The notes: generated by a model from the letters alone, not told the origin. DNA of 64,000 bases from Gottfriedia acidiceleris (GCF_002128425.1 NZ_NESS01000001.1:496001-560000); one strand, 5' to 3'; positions 19,878-28,888 are shown, counted from the stretch's first letter. A program made the numbers and translations.

Positions 19878-19922
19878 CCTTTGGTCTTCCAATCAGCCAT
19901 ATTGATTTTTTATATAAGGTTA

Positions 19923-19951
19923 ATAATAAACATACTATTCCTATGTGTCAA
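19923..19951 (-). promoter_or_regulatory. Sigma-A promoter of the sulfate transporter operon
   Basis: On the minus strand: TTGACA (19946-19951), a 17-base spacer and TATTAT (19923-19928). The spacer contains ATAGGAAT, resembling the AGGAAT core of CymR sites, but the rest of that consensus fits poorly. Confidence 0.72.
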
Positions 19952-20061
19952 CTATGATTTTAGAAAATTTTAAATTATTTCTCTTATTATTCACTTTTTA
20001 TACAATCCTCATTGTATACTCATTATATTTACTATTTAAACTAAATTTTATGGAGGATTTC

Positions 20062-20826
20062 ATGTTAATCGAGTTATATTTTAAACATATCGGTTTAAAA
20101 AAAACCGAAACAATTTCATATTCCTCATTAAAACAAATTCATAAGCATCATTTACTTTCCATACCATTTGAAAATATCGATATTATTTCTCAAATACCAC
20201 TCTCAATGAATCCTTCTCAAATTATGAAAAAAATAACGACAGGCAAGCGTGGTGGGATTTGTTTTGAAACGAATTCATTACTTTTTTCAGTCTTACAGGA
20301 ATTAGGTTTTAATGTATCATTAATTTCAACCAAATTTTGGAATGAAGAAAAACAGTGTTGGAATCCTGAATTCTCACATTTATCTCTATTAGTAAAAATT
20401 GATAATCAATACTATCTTGCTGACGTAGGAATTGGTGGCGGTTTTTTGGAACCACTCTTGCTTCATGACCATTATGAATACTCAGATCTAAATGGATCCT
20501 ATCGAATAATTGAACAAGACAATTCGAACTTTATACTTCAAAAATTCAATGAAACATGGAAGGACTTACTATTCATTTCAATTATTCCGAAACAGCTAAA
20601 ACAATTCGAAGAACAATTTAACTACTTACAAACAAGTAATGAAACAATTTTTACCCAACATAAAATAGTCAACTTATTAACGAACGAAGGAAGGATTTCC
20701 TTATCAGATTATCAATTAAAAGTAACTAAAAATCATAGAATCTGTATAACTGAAATAAAAAATCAAGATGAGTGGCAAACAATTTTTAATAATCTATTTA
20801 ACCAAAAAGCAGAAATAAAAGGTTAA
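20062..20826 (+). CDS. Arylamine N-acetyltransferase family protein
   Basis: 254 residues from the ATG at 20062, which has GGAGGA at 5 bases. A longer reading from 19945 adds a hydrophobic leader with no ribosome site and overlaps the divergent promoter, so it was rejected. The catalytic Cys sits in RGGICFETN (about 64-72), the catalytic His in FSHLSLLVKI (about 103-112) and the Asp in LADVGIGGG (about 119-127), giving a complete Cys-His-Asp triad. The family moves acetyl groups from acetyl-CoA to arylamines or hydrazines. Divergent from the sulfate operon; physiological substrate unknown. Confidence 0.88.
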   Translation: MLIELYFKHIGLKKTETISYSSLKQIHKHHLLSIPFENIDIISQIPLSMNPSQIMKKITTGKRGGICFETNSLLFSVLQELGFNVSLISTKFWNEEKQCWNPEFSHLSLLVKIDNQYYLADVGIGGGFLEPLLLHDHYEYSDLNGSYRIIEQDNSNFILQKFNETWKDLLFISIIPKQLKQFEEQFNYLQTSNETIFTQHKIVNLLTNEGRISLSDYQLKVTKNHRICITEIKNQDEWQTIFNNLFNQKAEIKG

Positions 20827-20942
20827 ACAATTCGGCAAAGCTTTAAGCATTCCTTCCCTGCCCTCTTTGCTCCCCAAACTTCTAATAAAAATAGTGAATT
20901 TTGCACAAATTAACTATAAACGAAGAGAAAGGAGCAAATAAT

Positions 20943-21074
20943 TTGAAAGATCGCGAAAAGCAAAACAGCATTATAAGGGAAAGAAGAGAAGACGAATTAA
21001 ATAATATAAACGAGAGCAATAAAAATAACCAGCCACTTCCTCAGCCAAAGGATATTGAAGAAATAGAATATTAA
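20943..21074 (+). CDS. Small hydrophilic protein (43 residues), hypothetical
   Basis: A TTG start at 20943 follows GAAAGGAG by 8 bases and opens a 43-codon frame: MKDREKQNSIIRERREDELN and on to a Pro-Gln segment ending DIEEIEY. The protein is strongly charged and probably disordered. A terminator follows the stop at once, which supports a real transcript. I do not recognise the family. Small basic-acidic proteins of this kind in Bacilli are often sporulation-associated, but nothing in the sequence proves that. Confidence 0.5.
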   Translation: MKDREKQNSIIRERREDELNNINESNKNNQPLPQPKDIEEIEY

Positions 21075-21080
21075 AGAAAA

Positions 21081-21103
21081 AAACCTTCTAATTTAGAAGG
21101 TTT
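21081..21103. terminator. Bidirectional terminator between the 43-residue gene and the M20 peptidase gene
   Basis: AAACCTTCTAA / TTAGAAGGTTT with A and T runs on both sides, between two convergent genes. Confidence 0.88.
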
Positions 21104-21108
21104 TTTTA

Positions 21109-22719
21109 TCATTTCATTTTACTAATCATATGAATCACTTCTTCCACTATATAAGGCACTTCTTCAAATGCATTTCTCATATGTAATCGCTCAGTTAACT
21201 TATGAGCATCTTTTCCGAACGGTCCGATATTTAACACAGGGGCATTTAATTTTTCCATTAAGCTAAAAGGTAAAGTATAACTATCTCCCCATACTGGCGT
21301 GTTTGACTCGAATGCTGTCCATCCGCTCGAAGAATCACTGTAATTAACATAACTTAAATCACTTATTCCATTAAAATAGTGAATACGTTTTACTGGTAGA
21401 TTAAACTGATTCATAGCGACATCAGAAGAAAACTTAATACACTGCTCCACTAACTCATCTCCAGTAGAATTAACTGCTGGATAGTAAGGTGGCGCAAACA
21501 AAATGATAATTGCAGGTGCAAGCTCCTGACATTCAATCATTAAATTGTCTGCGATTCTAAAGGATTTCTCACGATCATCCCACTCACTATGCGAATTAAC
21601 TTCCTTTTTAAGGTTCAATACATATTCCATTCCGAGCTTTTCGATAGCATATTGATACAAGTCTTTATATTGGATAACTTTTACTTTACCAATCGGATTT
21701 ACGTTTTGTCTTTTACATATATTTTCATATTCAAAACTACATTCTTCAGCAGCTTCGTGTGCTATTTTTTCAAATAAATTAAAAACGTCGGAAGCGTTTC
21801 TTTTCATTAAAAATACATTGTATAACGCACATGAACGAAAAGGCGTTTGAGTCGAATACTCTAACCTCAAATCCTTCTGCTGCAGGGTAACAGGTAACGG
21901 AGTCTTCTCGCCAAAATCAATCTCTTGAAACTCCTCATTCCACTCCATTTTTCTAGTTAAAAAAGAAGCAATATATGGAGATGTTATGCCACTAAATGGT
22001 TCTCCAGCATGAGTTTCTTTACCATAAAATAATGCTGCTGGCATTATTTTACCGATTGTACCAGAGTAAATATAATACTTTGGATCTCCTGGTTCTTGTG
22101 TAAATACGGGCTCACCATTTAAAAATAATTTATAATTTAAATCATATTCTTCCTGAAGGTTTACAAGTGTTGAGACCGCATCACGCATTCCAGCCGAATT
22201 TACCTCTTCATCAGGCACGGTTAATAATAAAAGATTAATTGGCCATTCCTCAATACTAGCTTTCTCAATTATACTCATATGCATCGCAAGTCCCATTTTC
22301 ATATCAATCGAACCACGACCAAATAAATATTCACCAGAATTCAGATCACTTTGTACTTCTTTTGATAATTCATTTAACCGTTCATGAAATGCCTTTGTTA
22401 ATTCCTCTGTTTTTGTAGATAAATGTTCAAGCTCACCGTATTCTTCTGTATTTACGGTATCAAAATGACTTATAAGACAAATCGTATTTTTTACATTTGG
22501 ACTTTTATATAATGCAGTTAAAAATTTCCGACCTTTGTCTGAATCATGTAACTTCAATTGTTGTGGTAGGTCTTTAAAATGTTTTAAAGTAGATAGCTTT
22601 TTAAATAAATTAATTGGAAATTGCCGTTCCCCATCCGTAAGCGTTATACTTTTCCAACTAACTAGTTCTGCAAGTAATGTTTTCAAGTTTTCAGGTGAAT
22701 TCCATAACATATTATTCAT
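21109..22719 (-). CDS. M20 family metallopeptidase, RocB-like
   Basis: 536 residues. Zinc-peptidase features: SHFDTV (about 84-89; His ligand and Asp), GRGSIDMKMG (about 134-143; bridging Asp) and TVPDEEVNSAGM (about 167-178; catalytic Glu). The size and the long insertion resemble RocB, the B. subtilis arginine-utilisation peptidase, and not shorter M20 hydrolases. No roc genes flank it, so involvement in arginine use is only family inference. It is monocistronic. Confidence 0.8.
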   Translation of the reverse strand: MNNMLWNSPENLKTLLAELVSWKSITLTDGERQFPINLFKKLSTLKHFKDLPQQLKLHDSDKGRKFLTALYKSPNVKNTICLISHFDTVNTEEYGELEHLSTKTEELTKAFHERLNELSKEVQSDLNSGEYLFGRGSIDMKMGLAMHMSIIEKASIEEWPINLLLLTVPDEEVNSAGMRDAVSTLVNLQEEYDLNYKLFLNGEPVFTQEPGDPKYYIYSGTIGKIMPAALFYGKETHAGEPFSGITSPYIASFLTRKMEWNEEFQEIDFGEKTPLPVTLQQKDLRLEYSTQTPFRSCALYNVFLMKRNASDVFNLFEKIAHEAAEECSFEYENICKRQNVNPIGKVKVIQYKDLYQYAIEKLGMEYVLNLKKEVNSHSEWDDREKSFRIADNLMIECQELAPAIIILFAPPYYPAVNSTGDELVEQCIKFSSDVAMNQFNLPVKRIHYFNGISDLSYVNYSDSSSGWTAFESNTPVWGDSYTLPFSLMEKLNAPVLNIGPFGKDAHKLTERLHMRNAFEEVPYIVEEVIHMISKMK

Positions 22720-22848
22720 ATTCTTCCCCCATAATTAGTTTGTAGTTTAAGTTTCAATAGTTCTTTTCCAAATGGGTAATTCACAATATCTCACCTATTC
22801 TATAAATTTAACTTAATACCTTTTTTAATTTTAGAAACGGTCAAAAAT

Positions 22849-22872
22849 AAAAAACCATCTATTTCTAGATGG
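22849..22872 (-). terminator. Terminator after the 151-residue membrane protein gene
   Basis: CCATCT / AGATGG stem followed on the minus strand by TTTTTTATTTTTG. Confidence 0.75.
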
Positions 22873-22898
22873 AAAAGTTGACTTTATAACATACTCAA

Positions 22899-23354
22899 TT
22901 AATATTGAGCACCATTTATATTCCAGAAAATAAAAGTACACATAAAGATTAGTCCAAATAAAAACATTAATATAAAACCCGATAGTTTTGCTAATCCTTT
23001 TTCTTCCTTAATAATTGCTATTACACCAGTAATTAAGCTCGCGAAAAGACAAATATAATAAATATAAAATGAAATAACCTTTATGATATTGATAGTTTCA
23101 ATTGTAAATGCAAAAATTGCACTAATTAAACTACCTAAAACAAAAAAATATGCTAACTTACCTATTTTTTGACTAAACTTAATTACTCCATTTGTAATAA
23201 TTCCAAAACAACTAATTAGTGAAAGCCAAAAAACCCCTTCTAAAATTCTTCTACCAACAATTGGAAAAGGCTTAGCAAAATGTCCTATAAATGAAATAAA
23301 TATAACAAATAATAATAAGAAGACATTTCTTTTATATTTTTTGAGCTCCTGCAA
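22899..23354 (-). CDS. Hypothetical multi-pass membrane protein
   Basis: 151 residues with about five hydrophobic segments (residues 10-26, 36-56, 64-85, 88-116 and 125-147) and short polar loops; MQELKKYKRN gives a basic cytoplasmic N-terminus. No motif or family recognised. It stands alone with its own terminator. The ribosome site is weak. It is likely expressed, because the frame is intact and followed by a terminator, but its role is unknown. Confidence 0.65.
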   Translation of the reverse strand: MQELKKYKRNVFLLLFVIFISFIGHFAKPFPIVGRRILEGVFWLSLISCFGIITNGVIKFSQKIGKLAYFFVLGSLISAIFAFTIETINIIKVISFYIYYICLFASLITGVIAIIKEEKGLAKLSGFILMFLFGLIFMCTFIFWNINGAQY

Positions 23355-23515
23355 ACCACTCAGCCTCCTAGGCTATAAGTTTATTAAACATGTTGCCCTA
23401 ATGCATACTATTCAACAATAGACGGAATTCCCCTCTATTTAACGGATAAATTAATGAATTAAAAAAAAGAACAAAAGTTCCCGTTTTATGTCGAAAAAAT
23501 TAAAATAAGTCCTCA

Positions 23516-23544
23516 TTGCAAACGTATGTTCTTTATTTTATAAT
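23516..23544 (+). promoter_or_regulatory. Sigma-A promoter of the VOC protein gene
   Basis: TTGCAA, a 17-base spacer, then TATAAT, about 108 bases upstream of the start codon. Confidence 0.65.
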
Positions 23545-23651
23545 TTATTTACTGATAGAATATGGTCATGGATAGACAAGCGTTCATTGCTACCTAAGTC
23601 ATATTTCTCTCAAATTAACAAAATTAATTTCAAACAAGGAGTGAAGTGGAC

Positions 23652-24083
23652 ATGTCATTACAATTAATCCCTTATTTAATCATGGATGGAAATGCTCAAG
23701 AAGCAATTAATTTTTATGAAAAAGCGCTTGATGCAAAGTTATTATTTAGTCAAACTTATGGAGAAGTTGATGGTGATTCAGAAGGAAAAATCCCGTCAGA
23801 AGCTAAGAATTTAATCATGCACGCAACGATCCAAATCGGAGAATCAGTATTAATGCTTTCAGATACTTATCCTGGTTACCCGTTCCAAAGTGGAAACCAA
23901 GTAACAATTTGTATTTCTACAAATGAAATTGAAATTTCAAAAAGATTTTTTGAAGGACTTTCAGATGGCGGCGAAGTAGAATTACCATTACAAGATACTG
24001 GTTTTAGCCCATGCTATGGTAAAGTAGTCGACAAATTTGGTGTATTATTCCAAGTATTTACACACCCTGCTGGGCAGAAATAA
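23652..24083 (+). CDS. VOC superfamily protein, PhnB/YjdN-like
   Basis: 143 residues from the ATG at 23652, with AGGAG 10 bases upstream; a GTG two codons earlier is too close to it. The opening LQLIPYLIMDGNAQEAINFY and the closing GKVVDKFGVLFQVFTHP are typical of PhnB-like vicinal oxygen chelate proteins, which form a two-module beta fold. The reaction is unknown: most members have no assayed activity, and the name PhnB does not imply phosphonate use here. It is monocistronic. Confidence 0.8.
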   Translation: MSLQLIPYLIMDGNAQEAINFYEKALDAKLLFSQTYGEVDGDSEGKIPSEAKNLIMHATIQIGESVLMLSDTYPGYPFQSGNQVTICISTNEIEISKRFFEGLSDGGEVELPLQDTGFSPCYGKVVDKFGVLFQVFTHPAGQK

Positions 24084-24182
24084 TTTCTCAACTATTCGTG
24101 AATAAATTGTTTGTTTAATTTACATAGTTCTTAACTTCCCTAAAATTCTCAGTTAGGAATTCATACAAAATTTGGTGGCAAA

Positions 24183-24217
24183 AAAAAACGACTCGGTCAT
24201 ATGTGACTGAGTCGTTT
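24183..24217 (-). terminator. Terminator after the SDR gene
   Basis: AAACGACTCGGTCA / TGACTGAGTCGTTT stem (with one G-T-type mismatch) and a long T-run on the minus strand. It can also serve the plus-strand VOC gene. Confidence 0.88.
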
Positions 24218-24223
24218 TATAAA

Positions 24224-25006
24224 TTATATTCTTCTTTGGATATACCTTACAACGTTCGTAACTAATTTTCTTGGCATGAGTCGAACAGAATTTGTTAGTA
24301 TTTTATTTTTCATTCCAGGAATCACAATTGTCTTTCCTTCTCTAAATCCTTTATATGCTACTTTAGCAACATCTTTTACATTCCCTACTCCACTTTGGAA
24401 TAAATTTGATTCATGCATATTGGCACGTTTTCCAAAATTCGTTTCAGTTGCACCTGGACAAACAGCAGTTACTTTAACATTTGTTCCTTTCATTTCATTC
24501 GAAAGTGCTTCTGTAAAAGAAAGAACGTATGACTTTGTAGCAAAGTAAACTGCCATTAAAGGTCCAGGTTGAAATGCTGCAGTAGATGCAATATTCATCA
24601 CTCCACCTTTATTTCGTTCAATCATACCTTTTAAAAACAGTTTTGTAAGATGTGTAACTGTACGTATATTTAAATCAATCATGTTTAACTCTTCATCTAA
24701 ATTGGTAGTAGCAAATTCCCCAAATAATCCAAACCCAGCATTATTCACTAAATAGTCGACTTGAATATTTTCAGCAGTTAATTTCCTTTGTAAAGAAACT
24801 ATTTCATCTTCCTTAGATAAGTCCTTTGAAAATAGATGAATCTTTACTTTCGACTTTGATTCTATTTCATTTTTTACTTTTATTAAATTATCAATCGATC
24901 TTGCTACTAAAACTAAATTGAGTCCATCTTTTGCGAAAAAAATAGCTAGTTCTTTACCAATTCCTCCAGATGCGCCTGTAATTAATACGGTCTCATTTGC
25001 CTTCAT
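24224..25006 (-). CDS. Short-chain dehydrogenase/reductase
   Basis: 260 residues, classical SDR. TGASGGIG (about 10-17) binds the cofactor, NNAG (about 88-91) and the catalytic Ser in NIASTAAF, with YFATK (about 154-158) as the Tyr-x-x-x-Lys pair. ARSIDN after the second strand (Arg at about 36) favours NADP(H). The C-terminal half resembles the YqjQ/DltE-like SDR group that reduces carbonyls on fatty-acyl or ketone substrates; the actual substrate is unknown. It is monocistronic, with a terminator. Confidence 0.88.
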   Translation of the reverse strand: MKANETVLITGASGGIGKELAIFFAKDGLNLVLVARSIDNLIKVKNEIESKSKVKIHLFSKDLSKEDEIVSLQRKLTAENIQVDYLVNNAGFGLFGEFATTNLDEELNMIDLNIRTVTHLTKLFLKGMIERNKGGVMNIASTAAFQPGPLMAVYFATKSYVLSFTEALSNEMKGTNVKVTAVCPGATETNFGKRANMHESNLFQSGVGNVKDVAKVAYKGFREGKTIVIPGMKNKILTNSVRLMPRKLVTNVVRYIQRRI

Positions 25007-25358
25007 CGTTTTTTCTCCCTACTCTTTACACTTATATTATTTATCATTTAATTCTAATTAAGATTATACGTTTAAACATTTAAACATATATGATGAAATA
25101 TACTATACCTTATAAATGAAAAAAAGACAATAATATAGTGTCTTCAGATTGTTGAAATTTAAATTAGTCAATTTTGTAGTGGAAATCAACATCATAGTGC
25201 TCCCTTTGCGAAATTTGGTTATTAATTCGACAAGGGTATTTTCCAACGGCATGAAGACATCAATAAATTATCTTTAAAATTTACAAATCTAATTACTTAA
25301 ATTCTGAAAGCATACTGATCTTAATTAACAAATTCCTTTTAAATAACTTGAGAGTCTA
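25007..25358. other. Intergenic stretch without a recognised gene
   Basis: About 350 bases of AT-rich DNA between the SDR gene and the DUF4083-like gene. A TATTTA-rich stretch near 25060-25100 may carry the SDR promoter. No coding frame, RNA fold or repeat worth naming was seen. Confidence 0.5.
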
Positions 25359-25523
25359 CTAATCTTTTTTTAATTTTTCATTTATTTTATCAAGTTCTGC
25401 CTCAAGTCTCTGCATTTGAAGTCTATTTTTCCTAGTAGATCGAAAAATAAATAAAACAAAAATAATTATAGTAACTGGTATTAAAAATACAATCAACTGA
25501 AAGATAAAATCTCCTATAGCCAT
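25359..25523 (-). CDS. Small membrane protein, DUF4083-like
   Basis: 54 residues: MAIGDFIFQLIVFLIPVTII, one membrane helix (about 7-28), an RSTRKNR positive patch and a C-terminal heptad-like helix (residues 36-54, LEAELDKINEKLKK). This arrangement fits the DUF4083 family of small Bacillus proteins. AAAGGAG lies 7 bases before the ATG. Function unknown. It stands alone between the SDR gene and zur. Confidence 0.72.
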   Translation of the reverse strand: MAIGDFIFQLIVFLIPVTIIIFVLFIFRSTRKNRLQMQRLEAELDKINEKLKKD

Positions 25524-25644
25524 ACTTTTTACTCCTTTGTTTTTTCAAGTGCATTAAAATAATATATCACTTTTAATTAAAGTATAAATGGTTTTGGAAA
25601 ATTATGTAATATATTTAAAATAAATATTAAGTTTACTTATTCCT

Positions 25645-25677
25645 AAAAAAAATAGAGAGTACCATTTGTACTCTCTA
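25645..25677 (-). terminator. Terminator after zur
   Basis: TAGAGAGTAC / GTACTCTCTA perfect stem followed on the minus strand by eight T residues. Confidence 0.9.
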
Positions 25678-25691
25678 AAGATATATAAAAT

Positions 25692-26102
25692 TCAACTACA
25701 TTCTGGACAAAGACCGTATATTTCAAATTTATGACTTTGTACTGTATAACCAGGTAAATCAACAGATAAATTGTCCATAGGGCATCTATAAATACTTTTT
25801 GTATTACCACAATCTAAACAAATAAAATGATGATGATGCTCTGATGAAGAACACTTCGATCGAAAACGTTTTTCACCATCTAGTTCTGTAACTTCCACTA
25901 CATCTACTTCAATAAATGTTGATAAATTACGATAGATCGTATCGAAGCTAAGTCCTTTGTATTTATCTTTTAAAGCTTGTTGAATATCTCTTGCAGTTAC
26001 ATATTTATTTTGCCTAAAAATATATTCAAGCATATCATATCGTTTAGGCGTATTTTTGAAGCCTCTTTCTTTTAATAATTTTGATGCATCTGCTAATTTC
26101 AT
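25692..26102 (-). CDS. zur: Fur-family zinc uptake regulator Zur
   Basis: 136 residues. A winged helix occupies the first 85 residues. The metal sites are visible: the histidine-rich EHHHHFICLDCGNT (about 88-101; sensory and structural Cys pair) and the C-terminal CPECS (about 132-136; second structural Cys pair). As last gene of znuC-znuB-zur and at the place of B. subtilis zur (yqfV), it is called Zur and not Fur or PerR. It represses zinc uptake genes when zinc is plentiful. Confidence 0.9.
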   Translation of the reverse strand: MKLADASKLLKERGFKNTPKRYDMLEYIFRQNKYVTARDIQQALKDKYKGLSFDTIYRNLSTFIEVDVVEVTELDGEKRFRSKCSSSEHHHHFICLDCGNTKSIYRCPMDNLSVDLPGYTVQSHKFEIYGLCPECS

Positions 26103-26109
26103 TTAATCA

Positions 26110-26946
26110 CTACCTTTGACTTGTTCTTAATTTCTTCAAACCTAAAGTAAAAATAAGAATAAGGATTTGCAGGATCACAATCGTACCACCAGGCGCGAGA
26201 TTTAAGTTATAAGAAAGCAAAATACCTGCAACAACTGAAAACTCTCCAAAAATTATTGAAAAGAAAATTGTTTGCTTAAACCCCTTCGAAATTCGTATGC
26301 TCGCTGCCACTGGTAAAGTCATTAAAGAAGATACTAATAAAACGCCTACAACTCTCATAGAAATGGATACTACTAAAGCCACTAATAATATGAACAAATA
26401 ATGAATCCATTTTGCATTAATACCTGAAGCAACTGCATATTCCTCATCAAATGATAATAGGAACAATTCTTTATAAAGCACTATGATAGATATTACTACA
26501 AAAACAGCTATAATTATGACAATAATTAAATCTTCCATTGAAACGGCACTAACACTACCGAATAAATAACTAAATAAATCCGTATTAAATCCATTAGCTA
26601 ATGAAATTAAGATGACCCCTAATCCCATTCCTCCTGAAAGAATGATTGGAATTGCTAACTCTTGGTAATGTCTATAAACACTTCTTAATTTTTCAATTAA
26701 AAATGCTCCTGCAACCGAAAATGTCATCCCCATAAATAAAGGGCTAATAAAGCCGGAAGAAAAGAAAAACTTTTCAAGTAAAAGACTTGCTGCTACTCCT
26801 GATAATGTCACGTGACTTAATGCATCAGAAATAAGTGATAATCTTCTAAATACGACGAACACACCTAATAATGGAGCCATAACTCCAATAATCATACCAG
26901 TAATTAATGTATTTCTCAGAAAATCATAATGAAAAAAATCCATCAT
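26110..26946 (-). CDS. znuB: Zinc ABC transporter permease ZnuB
   Basis: 278 residues with about eight membrane segments of the metal ABC-3 permease family. Family phrases: GVFVVFRRLSLISDALSHVTLSG (starting around residue 28) and RVVGVLLVSSLMTLPVAAS (about 199-217). It forms the zinc channel across the cytoplasmic membrane. The start overlaps the znuC stop by 4 bases (ATGA), implying coupled translation. The lipoprotein znuA is not in this window. Confidence 0.91.
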   Translation of the reverse strand: MMDFFHYDFLRNTLITGMIIGVMAPLLGVFVVFRRLSLISDALSHVTLSGVAASLLLEKFFFSSGFISPLFMGMTFSVAGAFLIEKLRSVYRHYQELAIPIILSGGMGLGVILISLANGFNTDLFSYLFGSVSAVSMEDLIIVIIIAVFVVISIIVLYKELFLLSFDEEYAVASGINAKWIHYLFILLVALVVSISMRVVGVLLVSSLMTLPVAASIRISKGFKQTIFFSIIFGEFSVVAGILLSYNLNLAPGGTIVILQILILIFTLGLKKLRTSQR

Positions 26947-27719
26947 AATCGATCTCCTCCATTCTCGTGATTGTGAGTTAGTACATGCACAGAATGGCCA
27001 TATAAAAGAGATAGATCCTTCTCAGTAGCATCTTTAAACTTATCTCGACTACCATGGAAGTGTAGTCTTTTATTTAAACATGCAACATGTGATACTTTAT
27101 CAGTAATAATGCCTATGTCATGTGAAACTAATAATAAAGTAATACCAAGCTTATTATTTAAATCGCTAAGTAATTGATAAAAGCTTTCTACATTTTCAGC
27201 ATCTACCCCAACAGTTGGTTCATCGAGTATTAATAGTTCTGGATTACTTACAAGTGCACGCGCAATAAAGACACGCTGTTGTTGTCCGCCTGAAAGTTCG
27301 CCGATATTACGATTTGCAAATTCATACATTCCAACTGATTTTAAAGCTTCAGCTACTTTTTGTTTATCCGAATTTTTAAAACCGTTAAACAATCCAATTT
27401 TAGAAACAAGACCTAACGATACTACTTCAAAAACGGATGCTGGAAACCCAGAGTTAAAGCTATTCGCTTTTTGCGATACATAACCAATCTTATCCCAACT
27501 TTTCATTTTACGAATATCTGTTCCGAAAATCTCTATTTTTCCTTCATCTGGTTGTTGGATACCTAATATACACTTTAGTAAAGTTGATTTACCACTACCG
27601 TTCGGACCAACTAAACCTAAAAAGTCTCCTTTTTTTACTAGAAGATTAATGTCTGATAATACCTTTTGACGTTCATAACTATAAGACAAATCTTCAATTT
27701 TTATGATATCTTGACTCAT
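26943..27719 (-). CDS. znuC: Zinc ABC transporter ATP-binding protein ZnuC
   Basis: 258 residues. Walker A GPNGSGKST (about 39-47), signature [15 protein letters not shown] (about 140-154) and Walker B LLILDEPTVGVD (about 161-172). The C-terminus ends with a His-rich stretch (HSVHVLTHNHENGG), common in zinc transporter ATPases. It is first in the znuC-znuB-zur operon and sits 24 bases downstream of a candidate Zur operator. Confidence 0.92.
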   Translation of the reverse strand: MSQDIIKIEDLSYSYERQKVLSDINLLVKKGDFLGLVGPNGSGKSTLLKCILGIQQPDEGKIEIFGTDIRKMKSWDKIGYVSQKANSFNSGFPASVFEVVSLGLVSKIGLFNGFKNSDKQKVAEALKSVGMYEFANRNIGELSGGQQQRVFIARALVSNPELLILDEPTVGVDAENVESFYQLLSDLNNKLGITLLLVSHDIGIITDKVSHVACLNKRLHFHGSRDKFKDATEKDLSLLYGHSVHVLTHNHENGGDRL

Positions 27720-27742
27720 TTATTTAAACACCTTCATCTATT

Positions 27743-27757
27743 TAGGAATAATTACGT
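27743..27757. promoter_or_regulatory. Candidate Zur operator upstream of znuC
   Basis: TAGGAAT-A-ATTACGT: compared with the Bacillus Zur core TCGTAAT-N-ATTACGA, 11 of 14 arm positions match and the right arm is 6 of 7. It lies 24 bases before the znuC start. Auto-regulation of the operon by its own zur gene is inferred. Confidence 0.6.
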
Positions 27758-27913
27758 TTTACTCAAGTTCTTAGTATAAGAGAATAATTCTTATTTGTAA
27801 ACAAAGAAAGCTCGGCAAAATGTTTAGATTAATTTCATCTTTAACAAAGTTTATATCTCTTAATTTTCTTAAGAAAATCTTTAATGTATTTTTAATAAAT
27901 AAGTCTTATCACT

Positions 27914-27942
27914 TTGTGACGAAATATACAATATGCTACAAT
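27914..27942 (+). promoter_or_regulatory. Sigma-A promoter of yqfU
   Basis: TTGTGA, a 17-base spacer and TACAAT, 33 bases upstream of the start codon. Confidence 0.62.
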
Positions 27943-27974
27943 TAACGTATAAATATAGATAAAGAGGTGGTTTT

Positions 27975-28844
27975 TTGAACGCAATTACACATCGTAAGCT
28001 TTCAAACTTTAAGATTATTAGACGGGGGTTTTTTATTACATTAGGGGCTGCTTTGATGGCAGCATGCTTAAAAGCATTCTTTATTCCAACTGATATCATT
28101 GATGGTGGAATCGTAGGTATCTCTTTGATCCTCTCCCATATTACTTCGATTAATCTCGGTATTTTTCTATTCTTGTTAAACTTACCTTTTGTAATAGTAG
28201 GTTATAAGCAAATTGGTAAAACCTTCGCTATCTCAACTTTATTTGGTATCACTGTACTTTCAGTTTTCACCTCTCTTTTTAAGGACATTCCTCATTTAAC
28301 TAATGACCCTTTACTAGCTGCATTATTTGGTGGATTAGGTTTAGGAATTGGCGTAGGCTTAGTAATTCGTAATGGTGGCTCACTTGATGGGACTGAAATT
28401 ATAGGAATACTATTAACAAAATCATCACCATTTTCAATCGGTGAGGTTGTTATGGCATTTAATGTATTTATTCTTGGAAGTGCAGGATTTGTATTCGGAT
28501 GGGATAATGCTATGTATTCATTAATTGCCTATTATGTAGCATTTAAAACAATTGATTTAACAATTGAAGGGTTCCAGGATACTAAATCTGTTTGGATCAT
28601 TAGTGATAATGATAAAGAAATCGGTGATGCATTAAATGCCCGATTAGGTCGAGGAGTTACATATTTTCACGGTGAAGGTGGCTTTATGGGTGAAGATAAA
28701 AAAATCATCTTTACAGTCATTTCAAGACTTGAAGAAGCAAAATTAAAATCGATTGTTGAAGACTATGATGAAAATGCCTTTGTAGCAATTGGAAATATAG
28801 CCGACGTTAAAGGTGGAAAGTTTAAGAAGAAAGCAATCCATTAA
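27975..28844 (+). CDS. yqfU: YitT-family membrane protein YqfU
   Basis: 289 residues. Five membrane segments (about 17-175) form the YitT domain, and a cytoplasmic DUF2179 domain follows (about 200-285; GRGVTYFHGEGGFMGEDKKII). The start is a TTG at 27975 after AGAGGTGG. Substrate unknown; the family is common in Bacilli and is thought to be a transporter. Its position beside zur matches B. subtilis. Confidence 0.88.
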   Translation: MNAITHRKLSNFKIIRRGFFITLGAALMAACLKAFFIPTDIIDGGIVGISLILSHITSINLGIFLFLLNLPFVIVGYKQIGKTFAISTLFGITVLSVFTSLFKDIPHLTNDPLLAALFGGLGLGIGVGLVIRNGGSLDGTEIIGILLTKSSPFSIGEVVMAFNVFILGSAGFVFGWDNAMYSLIAYYVAFKTIDLTIEGFQDTKSVWIISDNDKEIGDALNARLGRGVTYFHGEGGFMGEDKKIIFTVISRLEEAKLKSIVEDYDENAFVAIGNIADVKGGKFKKKAIH

Positions 28845-28856
28845 TAGTAAACAATT

Positions 28857-28888
28857 AAGCTTGAATTCTGTCATGAATTCAAGCTTTT
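28857..28888 (+). terminator. Terminator after yqfU
   Basis: AAGCTTGAATTC / GAATTCAAGCTT perfect 12-bp stem followed by TTTTCTATTTT. Confidence 0.85.

Noticed and set aside
19945-20061. Extended N-terminus of the arylamine N-acetyltransferase
   Set aside because: No ribosome site, hydrophobic leader absent from the family, and overlap with the divergent promoter.
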